A DNA stretch of 64,000 nt from Aeromicrobium ginsengisoli (GCF_004134905.2 NZ_SDPQ02000004.1:1-64000), one strand, 5' to 3'; positions 45,967 through 54,036 are shown, counted from the first letter of the stretch. The notes: generated by a model not told the origin, from the letters alone. Made by a program: numbers and translations.

Positions 45967-47435
45967 TGGACCCTCGCACTCCGGTGCTGGTCGGTGGCGG
46001 CCAGCTGAATCAGCGCGCCGATCCGCTCGAGCCCGTCGACATGATCGTCGAGGCCGTGCGGCTCGCTGCTGCCGACGCAGGAGCGCCCGCCCTGGCGGCA
46101 GCCGTCGACTCCGTGCGGGTCGTCGGCATGCTCTCGTGGCGGTACCGCGACCCCGGCGCCCTTGTCGCCGAACGGCTCGGAGCCACGCCCCGCCACACGC
46201 TCTACACAGGCGCGGGCGGCAGCCACCCGCAGGCACTGGTCAACGACGCCGCCGCCGACGTGCAGGCCGGACGGTGCGATGTCGTGGTCGTCGGCGGCGC
46301 GGAGGCATGGCGCACCCGCATGGCGCTCAAGAAGCAGGGGCTCAAGCCGGACTGGACGCGCCAGGGCGACGACGTGCCAGAGCCGGAGATCCGCAGAGCG
46401 GTCTCGATGCAGCACCCCACCGAGATCGCCGCCGGCGCCGACCGACCGGTCCACGTATACCCGCTGTTCGAGCAGGCCCTGCGTCTGGCGACCGGGCGCA
46501 GCGACACCGAGCACCGCGCCGAGGTGGCGCGGCTGTGGGCCCGTTTCAGTGGCGTCGCTGCCACCAATCCGTGCGCGTGGGTCGGCGAGGCGGTGTCTGC
46601 CGGCGACATCGCCACGCCGTCAGCGTCCAACCGGGTCATCAGCTGGCCGTACACCAAGCTCATGGTGTCGAACAACAGTGTCGAGCAGGCCGCCGCGGTC
46701 ATCGTCTGCTCGGTCGAGGCGGCGCAGCGCCTGGGCGTCCCGTCCGACCGCTGGGTGTTCCCGCTCGCCGGTGCCGAGGCAGCGGACACTGATGCGATCG
46801 GCGAGCGTCACCGCCTCGACGGGTCCCCAGCCATCCGGCATGCGGGTGCCACGGCCCTCGCGCTGGCCGGGGTCGAGGTCGGCGACTTGGGACCGGTCGA
46901 CCTGTACTCCTGCTTCCCGTCCGCGGTGCAGGTGGCAGCCCACGAGCTCGGCCTGCCGCTCGACGACCCCTCGCGAGAGCTGACGATCACCGGCGGGCTC
47001 ACGTTCGCCGGAGGCCCGTGGAACAACTACAGCACGCACGCGATCGCCGCGATGATCGACGCCGTCCGGTCGACGGGCCGGGTCGGCCTCGTCACCGCCA
47101 ACAGTGGCTACCTGACGAAGCACTCGATGGGGGTCTACGGGCCCGACCCCATCGCGCAGGGTTTCCGGCGCGAGTCGGCGCAGGCGGCGGTCGACGCCGA
47201 GGACACCACCCCGCTGGTCGAACAGCACAGCGGCGCCGCGTCGCTCGAGACGTGGACAGTGCGACACGACCGCGACGGCCGACCCGACCTCGCGATCGCC
47301 ACGTTGCGGGTCGTCGGCGGCGGGCGCACGCTCGCGCGGTCCGACGACGCCGCCACGATCGGGGCCCTCATGGCCGACACCGACGCCCGGGAGGCGGTCG
47401 TTGCGGAGGACGCCTCGTTCATCCTCGACTCTTAA
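45966..47435 (+). CDS. Thiolase-fold protein lacking the nucleophilic Cys
   Basis: This 489-residue thiolase-superfamily protein starts RTPVLVGGGQLNQR and ends with an extra domain of about 90 residues. Where thiolases carry the nucleophilic Cys (CxS/G before a helix), this reads TGAGGSHPQALV, with no Cys. The later NSGYLTKHSMG retains a Gly/His environment. It is annotated in relatives as acetyl-CoA acetyltransferase, but condensation or cleavage by the standard Cys mechanism is doubtful. A lyase-like or lipid-transfer role is possible. It is the last gene of the mce operon (TGATG overlap). Confidence 0.82.
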   Translation: MDPRTPVLVGGGQLNQRADPLEPVDMIVEAVRLAAADAGAPALAAAVDSVRVVGMLSWRYRDPGALVAERLGATPRHTLYTGAGGSHPQALVNDAAADVQAGRCDVVVVGGAEAWRTRMALKKQGLKPDWTRQGDDVPEPEIRRAVSMQHPTEIAAGADRPVHVYPLFEQALRLATGRSDTEHRAEVARLWARFSGVAATNPCAWVGEAVSAGDIATPSASNRVISWPYTKLMVSNNSVEQAAAVIVCSVEAAQRLGVPSDRWVFPLAGAEAADTDAIGERHRLDGSPAIRHAGATALALAGVEVGDLGPVDLYSCFPSAVQVAAHELGLPLDDPSRELTITGGLTFAGGPWNNYSTHAIAAMIDAVRSTGRVGLVTANSGYLTKHSMGVYGPDPIAQGFRRESAQAAVDAEDTTPLVEQHSGAASLETWTVRHDRDGRPDLAIATLRVVGGGRTLARSDDAATIGALMADTDAREAVVAEDASFILDS

Positions 47436-47437
47436 AC

Positions 47438-47450
47438 CTTTTGTCGTTAG
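47438..47450. promoter_or_regulatory. CTAA..TTAG-type operator, site 9
   Basis: CTTTTGTCGTTAG differs from site 3 (CTATTGTCGTTAG) at one base. It sits two bases after the stop of the thiolase-fold gene and 10 bp before the next ATG, so the following operon may have its own promoter and a very short leader. Confidence 0.6.
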
Positions 47451-47460
47451 GATTACAGGC

Positions 47461-47781
47461 ATGCAACGCACAGGTGTCACCGCTGATCTCGAGGGATTCG
47501 ACCAGGTCTATCGTCACCACGTCGACCGGGTCGTCGACGGCGACCTTCCGGCCGTCCTCTCCGACATGGCTGACGGGTCGGTCCCGCAGGTCTTCGTCGG
47601 CGTCGAGACGCCACGCGGCGCGGTCGACGGGTTCGACATCCGCTCGGTCAGCCTCGACGGCGACCGGGCAGTGGGTGAGTGTGTTTACACGACGGCAGGG
47701 GCGTCGATCGGCTTGCGGTCGGGTTGGAGCCACGACGGTTCCACCTGGAAGGCCGACCGGCTCGAGAACTTCCAGCCATGA
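47461..47781 (+). CDS. Small NTF2/SnoaL-like protein
   Basis: This 106-residue protein is probably of the NTF2-like alpha+beta cone fold. It has an N-terminal helix FDQVYRHHVDRVVDGD, then GDRAVGECVYTTAG, and ends WKADRLENFQP. Members are lyases, isomerases or binding proteins; no catalytic residues are identifiable. The ATG is 10 bp after an operator. The stop overlaps the DUF35 gene start (ATGA), so it is part of the DUF35/Ltp2 unit. Confidence 0.6.
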   Translation: MQRTGVTADLEGFDQVYRHHVDRVVDGDLPAVLSDMADGSVPQVFVGVETPRGAVDGFDIRSVSLDGDRAVGECVYTTAGASIGLRSGWSHDGSTWKADRLENFQP

Positions 47782-48200
47782 CGGCCACCAGCGCCGAGGC
47801 GCTCCCCGCGGGCCCGTCCGAGTCCGGTGACGACGCCGACTTCTGGCAGGCGCTCGACGAGCACCGCCTGGCCCTGCCCCGCTGCACCGCCTGCGGCGCC
47901 TGGCGTCAGGTCGGCACCGCCACGTGCCCGGCGTGCTGGTCGTTCGACATCGCGTGGGATGACGTCAGCCCGATCGGCACCGTCTACACGTGGGTGCGCA
48001 CGCACCGCGACTTCATGAGCGAGCTCGACGTCAAGGCCCCGTACGTCACCGTGCTGGTGCAGCTCGACGACGTGCCGGTGCGGCTGCTTGGCCTCCTGGT
48101 TGGCGGCGACGAGATCGCGATCGGCGACCGCGTCAGCGGCGTGTTCCAGAAGCCTGGCAACTCCGACTGGACGATTCTGCGCTGGGAGAAGAGCGTATGA
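47778..48200 (+). CDS. DUF35 zinc-ribbon/OB-fold protein, copy 1
   Basis: This 140-residue protein has a rubredoxin-like zinc ribbon (CTACG and CPAC, about residues 36-55) followed by an OB-fold (GTVYTWVRTHRDF onward). In steroid catabolism DUF35 proteins or domains bind and activate Ltp2-type aldolases. The thiolase-fold partner is encoded directly downstream with a four-base overlap. Direct participation in substrate channelling is inferred from that precedent. Confidence 0.88.
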   Translation: MTATSAEALPAGPSESGDDADFWQALDEHRLALPRCTACGAWRQVGTATCPACWSFDIAWDDVSPIGTVYTWVRTHRDFMSELDVKAPYVTVLVQLDDVPVRLLGLLVGGDEIAIGDRVSGVFQKPGNSDWTILRWEKSV

Positions 48201-49375
48201 CAATTCGTGGAGCGGCGGCCGTGGTTGGCGTGGCCGACCTGCACCATCCGCGCGGCAAGGCCCCCCGCAGTGAGCGGGGCATGCTGGTCGAGGCGGTCGT
48301 CGCGGCGTGTCGCGACGCCGGGATCTCGCCCCGCGACGTCGACGGGTTCACCTCGTACGCCGGTGGCGACAACAGCGGACCGGTGCTGGCCGCCGAGCTC
48401 GGCATCCGCGAGCTGCGCTGGTCGACCATGGTGTGGGGCGGTGGCGGGGGAGGCTCGGCGGCGTCGATCGTCACGGCTGCCGCGGCCATCGCCTCGGGGC
48501 AGGCCGACTGCGTCGTCGCTGTCCGCAGCATGGCGCAGGCGGCCACGGGCCGACTCGGCTACGCCAAGTACTACTTCGACCACCAGTACCTCCCGCACGG
48601 CGTCGCCACGCCGGCGCACGTGTGTGCGCTGCGCACCCAGCGCCTGCTCGAGCACGACGGGGTGCCGCGCAGCGCGATGCGCAACCTCGTGCTCGCGGCC
48701 TACCACCACGCGCAGGCCAATCCCGACGCTGCGGCGTATGGCAAGCCGCTGACCGCCGAGGCGTACGACGAGTCGGCCTACATCGTCGAGCCGTTCCACC
48801 TGTACGACTGCTCGCGCGAGAACGACGGCGCGGTTGCCCTGGTGCTGGTCAGCGCCGAGCGTGCCCGCCAGCTCGACGTCACGCCGGCCTATGTCATCGG
48901 CGGGGCGCAGGGCTCGGTCGGGGCCTACGCAGCACGCAACGAGAACGACGCGGCCTACACGACAGCGGGCGGCTCGGGCACCGACGACTCGCCCGGCGTC
49001 GCGAGCCGCGTCTGGCAGCAAGCCGGCATCAAGCCGTCGGAGCTCGACGTGGTCCAGGTCTACGAGAACTTCAGCGGGCCCGCGGTTGCCTCGCTGATGG
49101 ACCATGGCCTGTGCCCGGCCGGTCCCGCGTCCGGTGACTTCCTCACCCTCGACAACCTCATCGCCCCGCACGGCGTGCTGCCCGTCAACACATCGGGCGG
49201 CAACGTGGCCGACTCGTTCGTCAACGGCATGGGCCTCGCGGTCGAGGCCGTGCGACAGATCCGCGGCACGTCGTCCAACCAGATCGGCACCGGTGTGGAC
49301 ACCTCGCTCTACATCGGTGGACCGATGGCACCCATCCACAGCTCGGTGCTCCTCGGATCCGCCACCACGCTCTGA
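48197..49375 (+). CDS. Ltp2-type thiolase-fold aldolase candidate, copy 1
   Basis: This 392-residue thiolase-fold protein resembles Ltp2, which performs the retro-aldol cleavage of a side-chain beta-hydroxyacyl-CoA in sterol degradation. The thiolase Cys position reads WGGGGGGSAAS, without Cys. Tyr residues in QVYENFSGPA and the C-terminal NTSGGNVADSFVNGMGLAVEA region match the lipid-transfer type. Together with its DUF35 neighbour it likely forms the C-C cleaving complex of this module. The substrate is unknown. Confidence 0.85.
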   Translation: MTIRGAAAVVGVADLHHPRGKAPRSERGMLVEAVVAACRDAGISPRDVDGFTSYAGGDNSGPVLAAELGIRELRWSTMVWGGGGGGSAASIVTAAAAIASGQADCVVAVRSMAQAATGRLGYAKYYFDHQYLPHGVATPAHVCALRTQRLLEHDGVPRSAMRNLVLAAYHHAQANPDAAAYGKPLTAEAYDESAYIVEPFHLYDCSRENDGAVALVLVSAERARQLDVTPAYVIGGAQGSVGAYAARNENDAAYTTAGGSGTDDSPGVASRVWQQAGIKPSELDVVQVYENFSGPAVASLMDHGLCPAGPASGDFLTLDNLIAPHGVLPVNTSGGNVADSFVNGMGLAVEAVRQIRGTSSNQIGTGVDTSLYIGGPMAPIHSSVLLGSATTL

Positions 49376-49401
49376 GTCCCGTCCGTAAGGAGAACAGACC
49401 C

Positions 49402-50835
49402 ATGCCCCACGACCTCGAACGTCCCGACCTCTACATCGACGGTGCATGGGTCGCGCCTCGCAAGGGCGAGAGCTTCGAGCAGCACGAGGCCTCCACCGGC
49501 CAGCGGCTCGGCTCCGCGGCGATGGCCGGCACCGACGACGTCGACGACGCAGTCGCTGCCGCCCGTCGCGCCTTGACGGGGGAGTGGGGACGCCTCACCG
49601 CAGCTGAGCGCTCCGCGGCCATCCTGCGGTTTGCCGACGAGCTCAAGAAGCGCGGTCGCGACACGTCCGCACTCGTCAGCCGTGAGAACGGCATGCCGAT
49701 CGCGCTGTCGGGCATGGTTAACGGGTTCGGCCCGGCCGTCATCACGCGCTACTACGGTGAGCTTGCGGCGGGGCTCGACGCGGAGGACATCCGCCCGTCG
49801 CCCACCGGCGGCGATACCGTCGTGCTGCATCGCCCGGTCGGCGTCATCGGTGCCGTCACGCCCTGGAACTACCCGCAGCCGCTCGCGATCATGAAGATCG
49901 CGCCGGCGCTGGCCGCCGGCTGCACCGTGGTGCTCAAGCCACCGCCGGAGACCGGGCTCGACGGCTACGTCATCGCCGATGCCGTCCACGCGGCCGGGCT
50001 GCCGGCCGGTGTCGTCAACGTGCTCGCCGGCGGTCGTGAGGTAGGCGCGCACCTCGTCGGGCACCCGGGGGTCGACAAGGTCGCGTTCACAGGTTCGACG
50101 CTCGCGGGGCGCACGATTGGCGAGACGGCAGGGCGCCTGCTGCGCCCGGTCACGCTCGAGCTGGGCGGCAAGTCGGTGTCGCTGGTGCTCGACGACGCTG
50201 ATCTCGGCCTGTTCGCGTCCAAGATCCTCGAGGTCTCGCTGCCCAACAACGGCCAGACGTGCCACGCCGCCACGCGCATCCTTGCGCCCCGTTCGCGCTA
50301 CGCGGAGGTCGTCGACCTCGTGACCGACGTCGTCGGAGGGGCCGTCGTGGGTGACCCGCTCGACCCTGCCACGCAGATCGGACCCGTCGTCACGGCGGCC
50401 CAGCGCGACCGTGTGCTGTCGTACGTCGAGCTGGGCCGGCAGACGGCCCGTCTCACGACCGGTGGGTCCGCCGCGGGCGAGGCCGGCTGGTTCGTCGAGC
50501 CTGCGGTGTTCGCCGACGTCGACAACTCCTCGCCCATCGCGCAGGAGGAGATCTTCGGCCCGGTCCTGGTCGTCACCCCTTACGACGACGTCGACGACGC
50601 GGTCGCCATCGCGAACGACTCCGACTTCGGCCTCGGGGGCGTGGTGTGGAGCGCCGACGCCGAGCGGGGCTTCGACGTGGCGGCACGCATCGAGACCGGA
50701 TCGGTGGGCGTAAACCACTACGAGCTGCACATCAACGCGCCGTTCGGCGGGGTGAAGTCGTCTGGTCTGGGCCGCGAGCTCGGACCCGAAGGTGTCGAGC
50801 CGTACCTGCGCACGCAGTCGATCTACCGACGCTGA
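49402..50835 (+). CDS. Aldehyde dehydrogenase
   Basis: This 477-residue ALDH has TPWNYPQPLAIMKIAPAL, FTGSTLAG, catalytic Glu in LELGGKSV and nucleophile Cys287 in NNGQTCHAATR. It follows the Ltp2-like gene by 26 bp with AAGGAGAA before the ATG. An aldehyde released by the retro-aldol step is an attractive but unproven substrate. It is a distant paralogue of the ALDH at 25575. Confidence 0.92.
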   Translation: MPHDLERPDLYIDGAWVAPRKGESFEQHEASTGQRLGSAAMAGTDDVDDAVAAARRALTGEWGRLTAAERSAAILRFADELKKRGRDTSALVSRENGMPIALSGMVNGFGPAVITRYYGELAAGLDAEDIRPSPTGGDTVVLHRPVGVIGAVTPWNYPQPLAIMKIAPALAAGCTVVLKPPPETGLDGYVIADAVHAAGLPAGVVNVLAGGREVGAHLVGHPGVDKVAFTGSTLAGRTIGETAGRLLRPVTLELGGKSVSLVLDDADLGLFASKILEVSLPNNGQTCHAATRILAPRSRYAEVVDLVTDVVGGAVVGDPLDPATQIGPVVTAAQRDRVLSYVELGRQTARLTTGGSAAGEAGWFVEPAVFADVDNSSPIAQEEIFGPVLVVTPYDDVDDAVAIANDSDFGLGGVVWSADAERGFDVAARIETGSVGVNHYELHINAPFGGVKSSGLGRELGPEGVEPYLRTQSIYRR

Positions 50836-50848
50836 GCGCCAGCACCAC

Positions 50849-50890
50849 GACGACGGCGCGCCCGGGAAGCCCTGCGGGCCCGCTGTCGTC
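50849..50890. terminator. Bidirectional hairpin between convergent genes
   Basis: A 16-bp stem with one wobble and one mismatch (50849-50864 with 50875-50890) encloses a 10-nt loop. It lies between the convergent ALDH and acyl-CoA dehydrogenase genes and touches the latter's stop codon. It could terminate transcription from both sides. Confidence 0.65.
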
Positions 50891-52025
50891 AGTCCCGCAG
50901 GAGGTCCTTCTGGACGATCTCCATCATGATCTCGTTGGTCCCGCCGTAGATGCGTTGCACGCGGGCGTCGATGAACGCCCGCGCGACCGGGTATTCCATC
51001 ATGTATCCGTAGCCGCCGTGCAGCTGTACGCCGGCGTCGATCACGTCGTGCTGCAGCTGGGTGGCCCAGGCCTTGGCCTTGGCGGCGTCGACGGCCGACA
51101 GTGTGCCAGAGTTCCACTCGCGCACGCACCGGTCCACGTACGCGCGGGAGACCTCGACGGCGGTGCGCAGGTGCGCGAGCTGGTGGGCCGGCGCCTGGAA
51201 GTCGGCGATGCGCTTGCCGAACGCGGTGCGTTCGCGCACGTAGTCGATCGTCCAGCCGAGCACGGCCTCGGCCGAGGCCTGGCCGGCGATCGCGATGCCG
51301 AGCCGTTCGAGCGGAAGGCTCTGCTTGAGGTACGTGAGGCCGCCACCGATCTCGCCGAGGACGTTCTCGTCGGGGACGTGGACGTGGTCGAAGAACAGCT
51401 CGGCGGTGTCTTGGGCATGCAGGCCGACCTTGTCGAGCTTGCGTCCGCGGGTGAATCCCTCGAAGCCGTCCTCGATCACGAACAGTGAGTAGGAGTCGTG
51501 GGTCTTGGCGAAGACGATCACGATGTCGGCGAGAATGCCGCTCGTGATGAAGGTCTTGGAGCCGTTGAGGACCCAGCCGCCGTCGGCGCGGATGGCCGTG
51601 GTGCCGATGCCACGCAAGTCGCTGCCGGCGCCGGGCTCGGTCATCGCAATCGCGCCGATCGTCTGTCCGGTCACAAATCCAGGCAGCCATCGCTTGGCCT
51701 GGTCGGCGTTCGTGTGCCGGAGCAGGTAGTTGAGCACGATGTCATCGTTGGTCGAGAAACCCGACTGCAGGGCCGAAGCGCCGACGCGGGCGATCTCGTA
51801 CTGAAGGATCGTACGGAACCGGTAGTCGGTCTCGCCGGAGCCGCCGTGCTCCTCGGGGACGGCCAGTCCGAGGAGGCCCTGCTTTCCGGCCTCGAGCCAC
51901 GTCTCGCGATCGATCAGCCGATCTTCGGTCCAGCGGTCCATATGAGGCACCACGCTGCGCTCGACGAACGTTCGGACGACCTGTCCGTACGCCAGGTGGT
52001 CCTCGTCGAACAGATCGCTGTCCAT
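50889..52025 (-). CDS. Acyl-CoA dehydrogenase
   Basis: This 378-residue FAD acyl-CoA dehydrogenase has AMTEPGAGSDLRGI (FAD/acyl binding), NGSKTFITSG, the QLHGGYGYMMEYPVAR helix and IYGGTNEIMMEI. The residue usually written as the catalytic Glu in YEGTNEI is Gly here, so the base is probably located elsewhere, as in isovaleryl-type enzymes. It introduces the double bond into an acyl-CoA. The ATG at 52025 has GGAG six bases upstream; an in-frame ATG at 52040 lacks one. Confidence 0.92.
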   Translation of the reverse strand: MDSDLFDEDHLAYGQVVRTFVERSVVPHMDRWTEDRLIDRETWLEAGKQGLLGLAVPEEHGGSGETDYRFRTILQYEIARVGASALQSGFSTNDDIVLNYLLRHTNADQAKRWLPGFVTGQTIGAIAMTEPGAGSDLRGIGTTAIRADGGWVLNGSKTFITSGILADIVIVFAKTHDSYSLFVIEDGFEGFTRGRKLDKVGLHAQDTAELFFDHVHVPDENVLGEIGGGLTYLKQSLPLERLGIAIAGQASAEAVLGWTIDYVRERTAFGKRIADFQAPAHQLAHLRTAVEVSRAYVDRCVREWNSGTLSAVDAAKAKAWATQLQHDVIDAGVQLHGGYGYMMEYPVARAFIDARVQRIYGGTNEIMMEIVQKDLLRD

Positions 52026-52050
52026 GTGTCTCCGATCCAAAAAGATAAAC

Positions 52051-52063
52051 CTATCAAGGATAG
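52051..52063. promoter_or_regulatory. CTATC-AAG-GATAG palindrome before the acyl-CoA dehydrogenase
   Basis: CTATCAAGGATAG extends to CCTATC-AAG-GATAGG, a perfect 15-bp inverted repeat, 25 bp upstream of the acyl-CoA dehydrogenase ATG and downstream of the tetR stop. It is a good candidate operator for the TetR protein encoded next to it. It differs from the CTAA..TTAG set. Confidence 0.6.
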
Positions 52064-52135
52064 GTTAGTCCACAGGCGTGTTGGCGCCAAGAGCGAGCCA
52101 CGTCCAACTGAATCGCGGCGACGCCAGATGCGAGC

Positions 52136-52780
52136 TCAGGCGATCGTACGGCTGGCCTCGATGTTGCCGAAATGCTCCATGCCCAGCAGGTAGCAGCGCA
52201 CCGTGTGCTCGAAGATCTGCTTGGGGTTGAGGCGATTCGCATCGACGGCACGCGACAGCGTCGGGTGGTCTTCGGCGTTGACGTGCTCGAAGCCCACGCG
52301 TGAGCGCGACGGCGGTCGCATGGCCTCGGCGATCGTCGCGCCGACTGCGAGCTTCTCCAGACCGTCGAGGATCTGGACGTGCAGATCGGCGGGAACACCA
52401 CACTCGTCGAGATACGCGGCGGCACTCTCGTACATCTCCACCATCATCTCGCGCGGCATGAACTGGAGCAGGATCGGTGCGGCGTTGCGGTGGCGGAGCA
52501 CTGCGGTGCGGAAGTTCTGCGCGAGCTGGGTGAACCACTCGGCCCAGTCGCCGGTCGGCGACTTGCGAGGAAAGACCGTCTTGCGCACTATCTCCTGCGA
52601 GACCGCAGCCAGAATCTCGTTCTTGTCCGCGAAGTGGTGATACAGCGAAGGCGCTCGTACATTCATCTCGCGTGCCAACCGCGGAAGGCTCAACGCGTCC
52701 AGTCCCTCGTCGTCGATGATCGACAGGGCAGCACGAACCGTCGCGCTTCTGCTGATGAGCGGTGAGCTGGGTCGAGGCAT
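52136..52780 (-). CDS. TetR-family transcriptional regulator
   Basis: This 214-residue TetR-type regulator has its helix-turn-helix at about residues 30-60 (LARLAREMNV-like, here LPRLAREMNVRAPSLYHHFADK) and a tetracycline-repressor-like C-terminal domain. It is co-directional with and 110 bp upstream of the acyl-CoA dehydrogenase. A GGAGG site precedes the ATG. It is the only regulator encoded among the catabolic operons, so it is the first candidate for binding the nearby palindromes (52051, 52820) or the dispersed operators. The ligand is unknown. Confidence 0.9.
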   Translation of the reverse strand: MPRPSSPLISRSATVRAALSIIDDEGLDALSLPRLAREMNVRAPSLYHHFADKNEILAAVSQEIVRKTVFPRKSPTGDWAEWFTQLAQNFRTAVLRHRNAAPILLQFMPREMMVEMYESAAAYLDECGVPADLHVQILDGLEKLAVGATIAEAMRPPSRSRVGFEHVNAEDHPTLSRAVDANRLNPKQIFEHTVRCYLLGMEHFGNIEASRTIA

Positions 52781-52819
52781 GCCCGACCTCCTGTCCTAGG
52801 TGTCCGTGTGGGCACAAGT

Positions 52820-52838
52820 CTAAACCGTACGGAATTAG
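52820..52838. promoter_or_regulatory. CTAA...TTAG inverted repeat before tetR
   Basis: CTAAACCGTACGGAATTAG is an extended imperfect palindrome centred on CCGTACGG, 40 bp upstream of the tetR ATG. Its CTAA and TTAG arms match the outer arms of the catabolic operators but are 6 bp further apart. It may be an autoregulatory site. Confidence 0.5.
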
Positions 52839-52890
52839 GATCTGACAGTCTGACACTGCCGCGGTGGGTTGAACTGTCACGCCGGGGCGG

Positions 52891-53055
52891 TCCTTGATGG
52901 ATGTGGCGCGTCCGTCCGCTCTTGGTCGACGTGGCCTCCACCGACTCGGATGCTGACCGACGGACGACCAGCCGGGGCATCGGCACCTCGATGAAGTCGG
53001 CTACCCGCAGTTCACGTGCCTCGGACCATCGCAGCTCGGTCAGGCCAGCAGCCAG
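52891..53055 (-). pseudogene. Tyrosine recombinase (integrase) remnant
   Basis: Read on the minus strand from 53055, the frame gives LAAGLTELRWSEARELRVAD, then VPMPRLVVRRSASES and TSTKSGRTR. This is the N-terminal part of a phage-type integrase catalytic domain: the Arg-I box (ELRWSE) and the beta-hairpin Lys (TKSGR). Nothing upstream in frame is integrase-like, and the His-x-x-Arg and Tyr boxes are absent downstream, so only about 55 residues survive. It marks a past integration event. It lies in the 518-bp gap between tetR and the nitroreductase gene. Confidence 0.6.
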
Positions 53056-53128
53056 GCGACAGCAGCATGTTTCCCCGTGACTCTTCGCCTTGCTTCTCCC
53101 GCGTTTCGCGCTGATTGTCAGTACTCAT
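53012..53128 (-). CDS. Possible 38-residue leader or small protein
   Basis: An ATG at 53128 is preceded by an excellent TAGGAGGT site three bases upstream. It opens a 38-codon hydrophilic frame (MSTDNQRETREKQGEESRG, then MLLSPGCW) that stops at 53012. Its last third overlaps the integrase remnant in a different frame, so the downstream half may be read-through of unrelated DNA. I cannot name a family. The strong ribosome site is the main reason to list it. Confidence 0.3.
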   Translation of the reverse strand: MSTDNQRETREKQGEESRGNMLLSPGCWPDRAAMVRGT

Positions 53129-53145
53129 GACCTCCTAACGCCTTT

Positions 53146-53245
53146 CGTACGGACGCCAGCGGCCACCGAGAATGCAAGGAGGTGCGTGGATGTTGAGGTG
53201 CGGGAATCTTCAATCGGACCGTGATCCGAAATCGTGAAGATCCAG
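53146..53245 (+). repeat. 100-nt dispersed direct repeat, copy B
   Basis: This segment pairs with 86-185 in the same orientation at about 75% by hand alignment, sharing CGTACGGACG, AATGCAAG, GTGGATGTTG, AATCTTCA and GTGATCCGAA. It sits just upstream (minus strand) of the TAGGAGGT ribosome site at about 53135 and next to the integrase remnant. The function is unknown. Confidence 0.6.
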
Positions 53246-53298
53246 TCTGGCCGTTGATAAAGGACGTCCGAAGTCACGGATGTCAAAAGCCGGCACGG

Positions 53299-54036
53299 CT
53301 AGTGGTTCGTCCAGAGGAAATCGGTGATCTCGTGCATCGGCGCCCGGGGTACCTGGAAATTGTTGGCCGGATGGCTCAGGTCGGCATAACCGATCGCAAC
53401 TCCGCAGAACAACATCAAGCTGTCGGGCGGGCGCACGATCTGAGCCACGGTCTCGTTGTACAAGGACCAAGCGGCTTGAGCGCAACTGTCCACACCATCG
53501 GCCTTCAGCAGGAGCATGAGTGTCTGCAGGTACATCCCGAGATCGCTCCATTGCGCCCTTCCCATCTGACGATCGACGTAACAGAACAAGCCTGCCGGGG
53601 CTCCGAAGAAGTCGAAGTTCTTCTCTGATTGCCGGCTTCGCGCGACGGGGTCGTGTCGCTCGATACCGATCGCGCCGTACAGCTGCAGACCAGCTTCCCG
53701 ACGACGGTTCTTGTAGGGCTCAGTCAATTTAGGCGGATACACGTCGTACTCGAATGGGTCCGGTGTCGGATTGGAGGTGAGCCGGGCCTGCATGCGCCCG
53801 CGCAAATCCCTCAGCGGCTCTCCAGACAAGACATAGAGGTGCCAAGGTTGAAGGTTTCCGCCGGATGGAGCTCGCCCCGCGCGTTCTATCGCGCGCTCGA
53901 TCAAGCCGCGATCGACACGGCGATCTGTGAACGCCCGGGTGGATCGGCGTGCGGCGACCACACTGACCACATCGTTTGGAGTCTGGGTCGAGACCCCGCC
54001 CGCGTCGCCGGTGTCCAGCCCTGACTCGTCCGTCAT
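53299..54036 (-). CDS. Nitroreductase-family FMN oxidoreductase
   Basis: This 245-residue nitroreductase-fold protein has ARRSTRAF and APSGGNLQPWHLYVL in the N-terminal FMN-binding part, SDLGMYLQTLMLLLKADG in the middle and FCGVAIGYAD near the C-terminus. The family reduces nitro, quinone or enone groups using NAD(P)H. No link to the surrounding CoA pathway is visible. I chose the ATG at 54036 with GGAG eight bases upstream; a GTG at 54066 would add 10 residues. It is a single-gene unit. Confidence 0.88.
   Translation of the reverse strand: MTDESGLDTGDAGGVSTQTPNDVVSVVAARRSTRAFTDRRVDRGLIERAIERAGRAPSGGNLQPWHLYVLSGEPLRDLRGRMQARLTSNPTPDPFEYDVYPPKLTEPYKNRRREAGLQLYGAIGIERHDPVARSRQSEKNFDFFGAPAGLFCYVDRQMGRAQWSDLGMYLQTLMLLLKADGVDSCAQAAWSLYNETVAQIVRPPDSLMLFCGVAIGYADLSHPANNFQVPRAPMHEITDFLWTNH

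Noticed and set aside
45966..47435. Call as an ordinary acetyl-CoA acetyltransferase
   Set aside because: The nucleophilic Cys position is occupied by a Gly-rich sequence, so I kept the fold but not the reaction.
16428..47435. Assignment to cholesterol degradation specifically
   Set aside because: Side-chain-type enzymes and Mce fit, but no ketosteroid dehydrogenase, KshA or ring-cleavage gene is visible, and the operator is not KstR-like.
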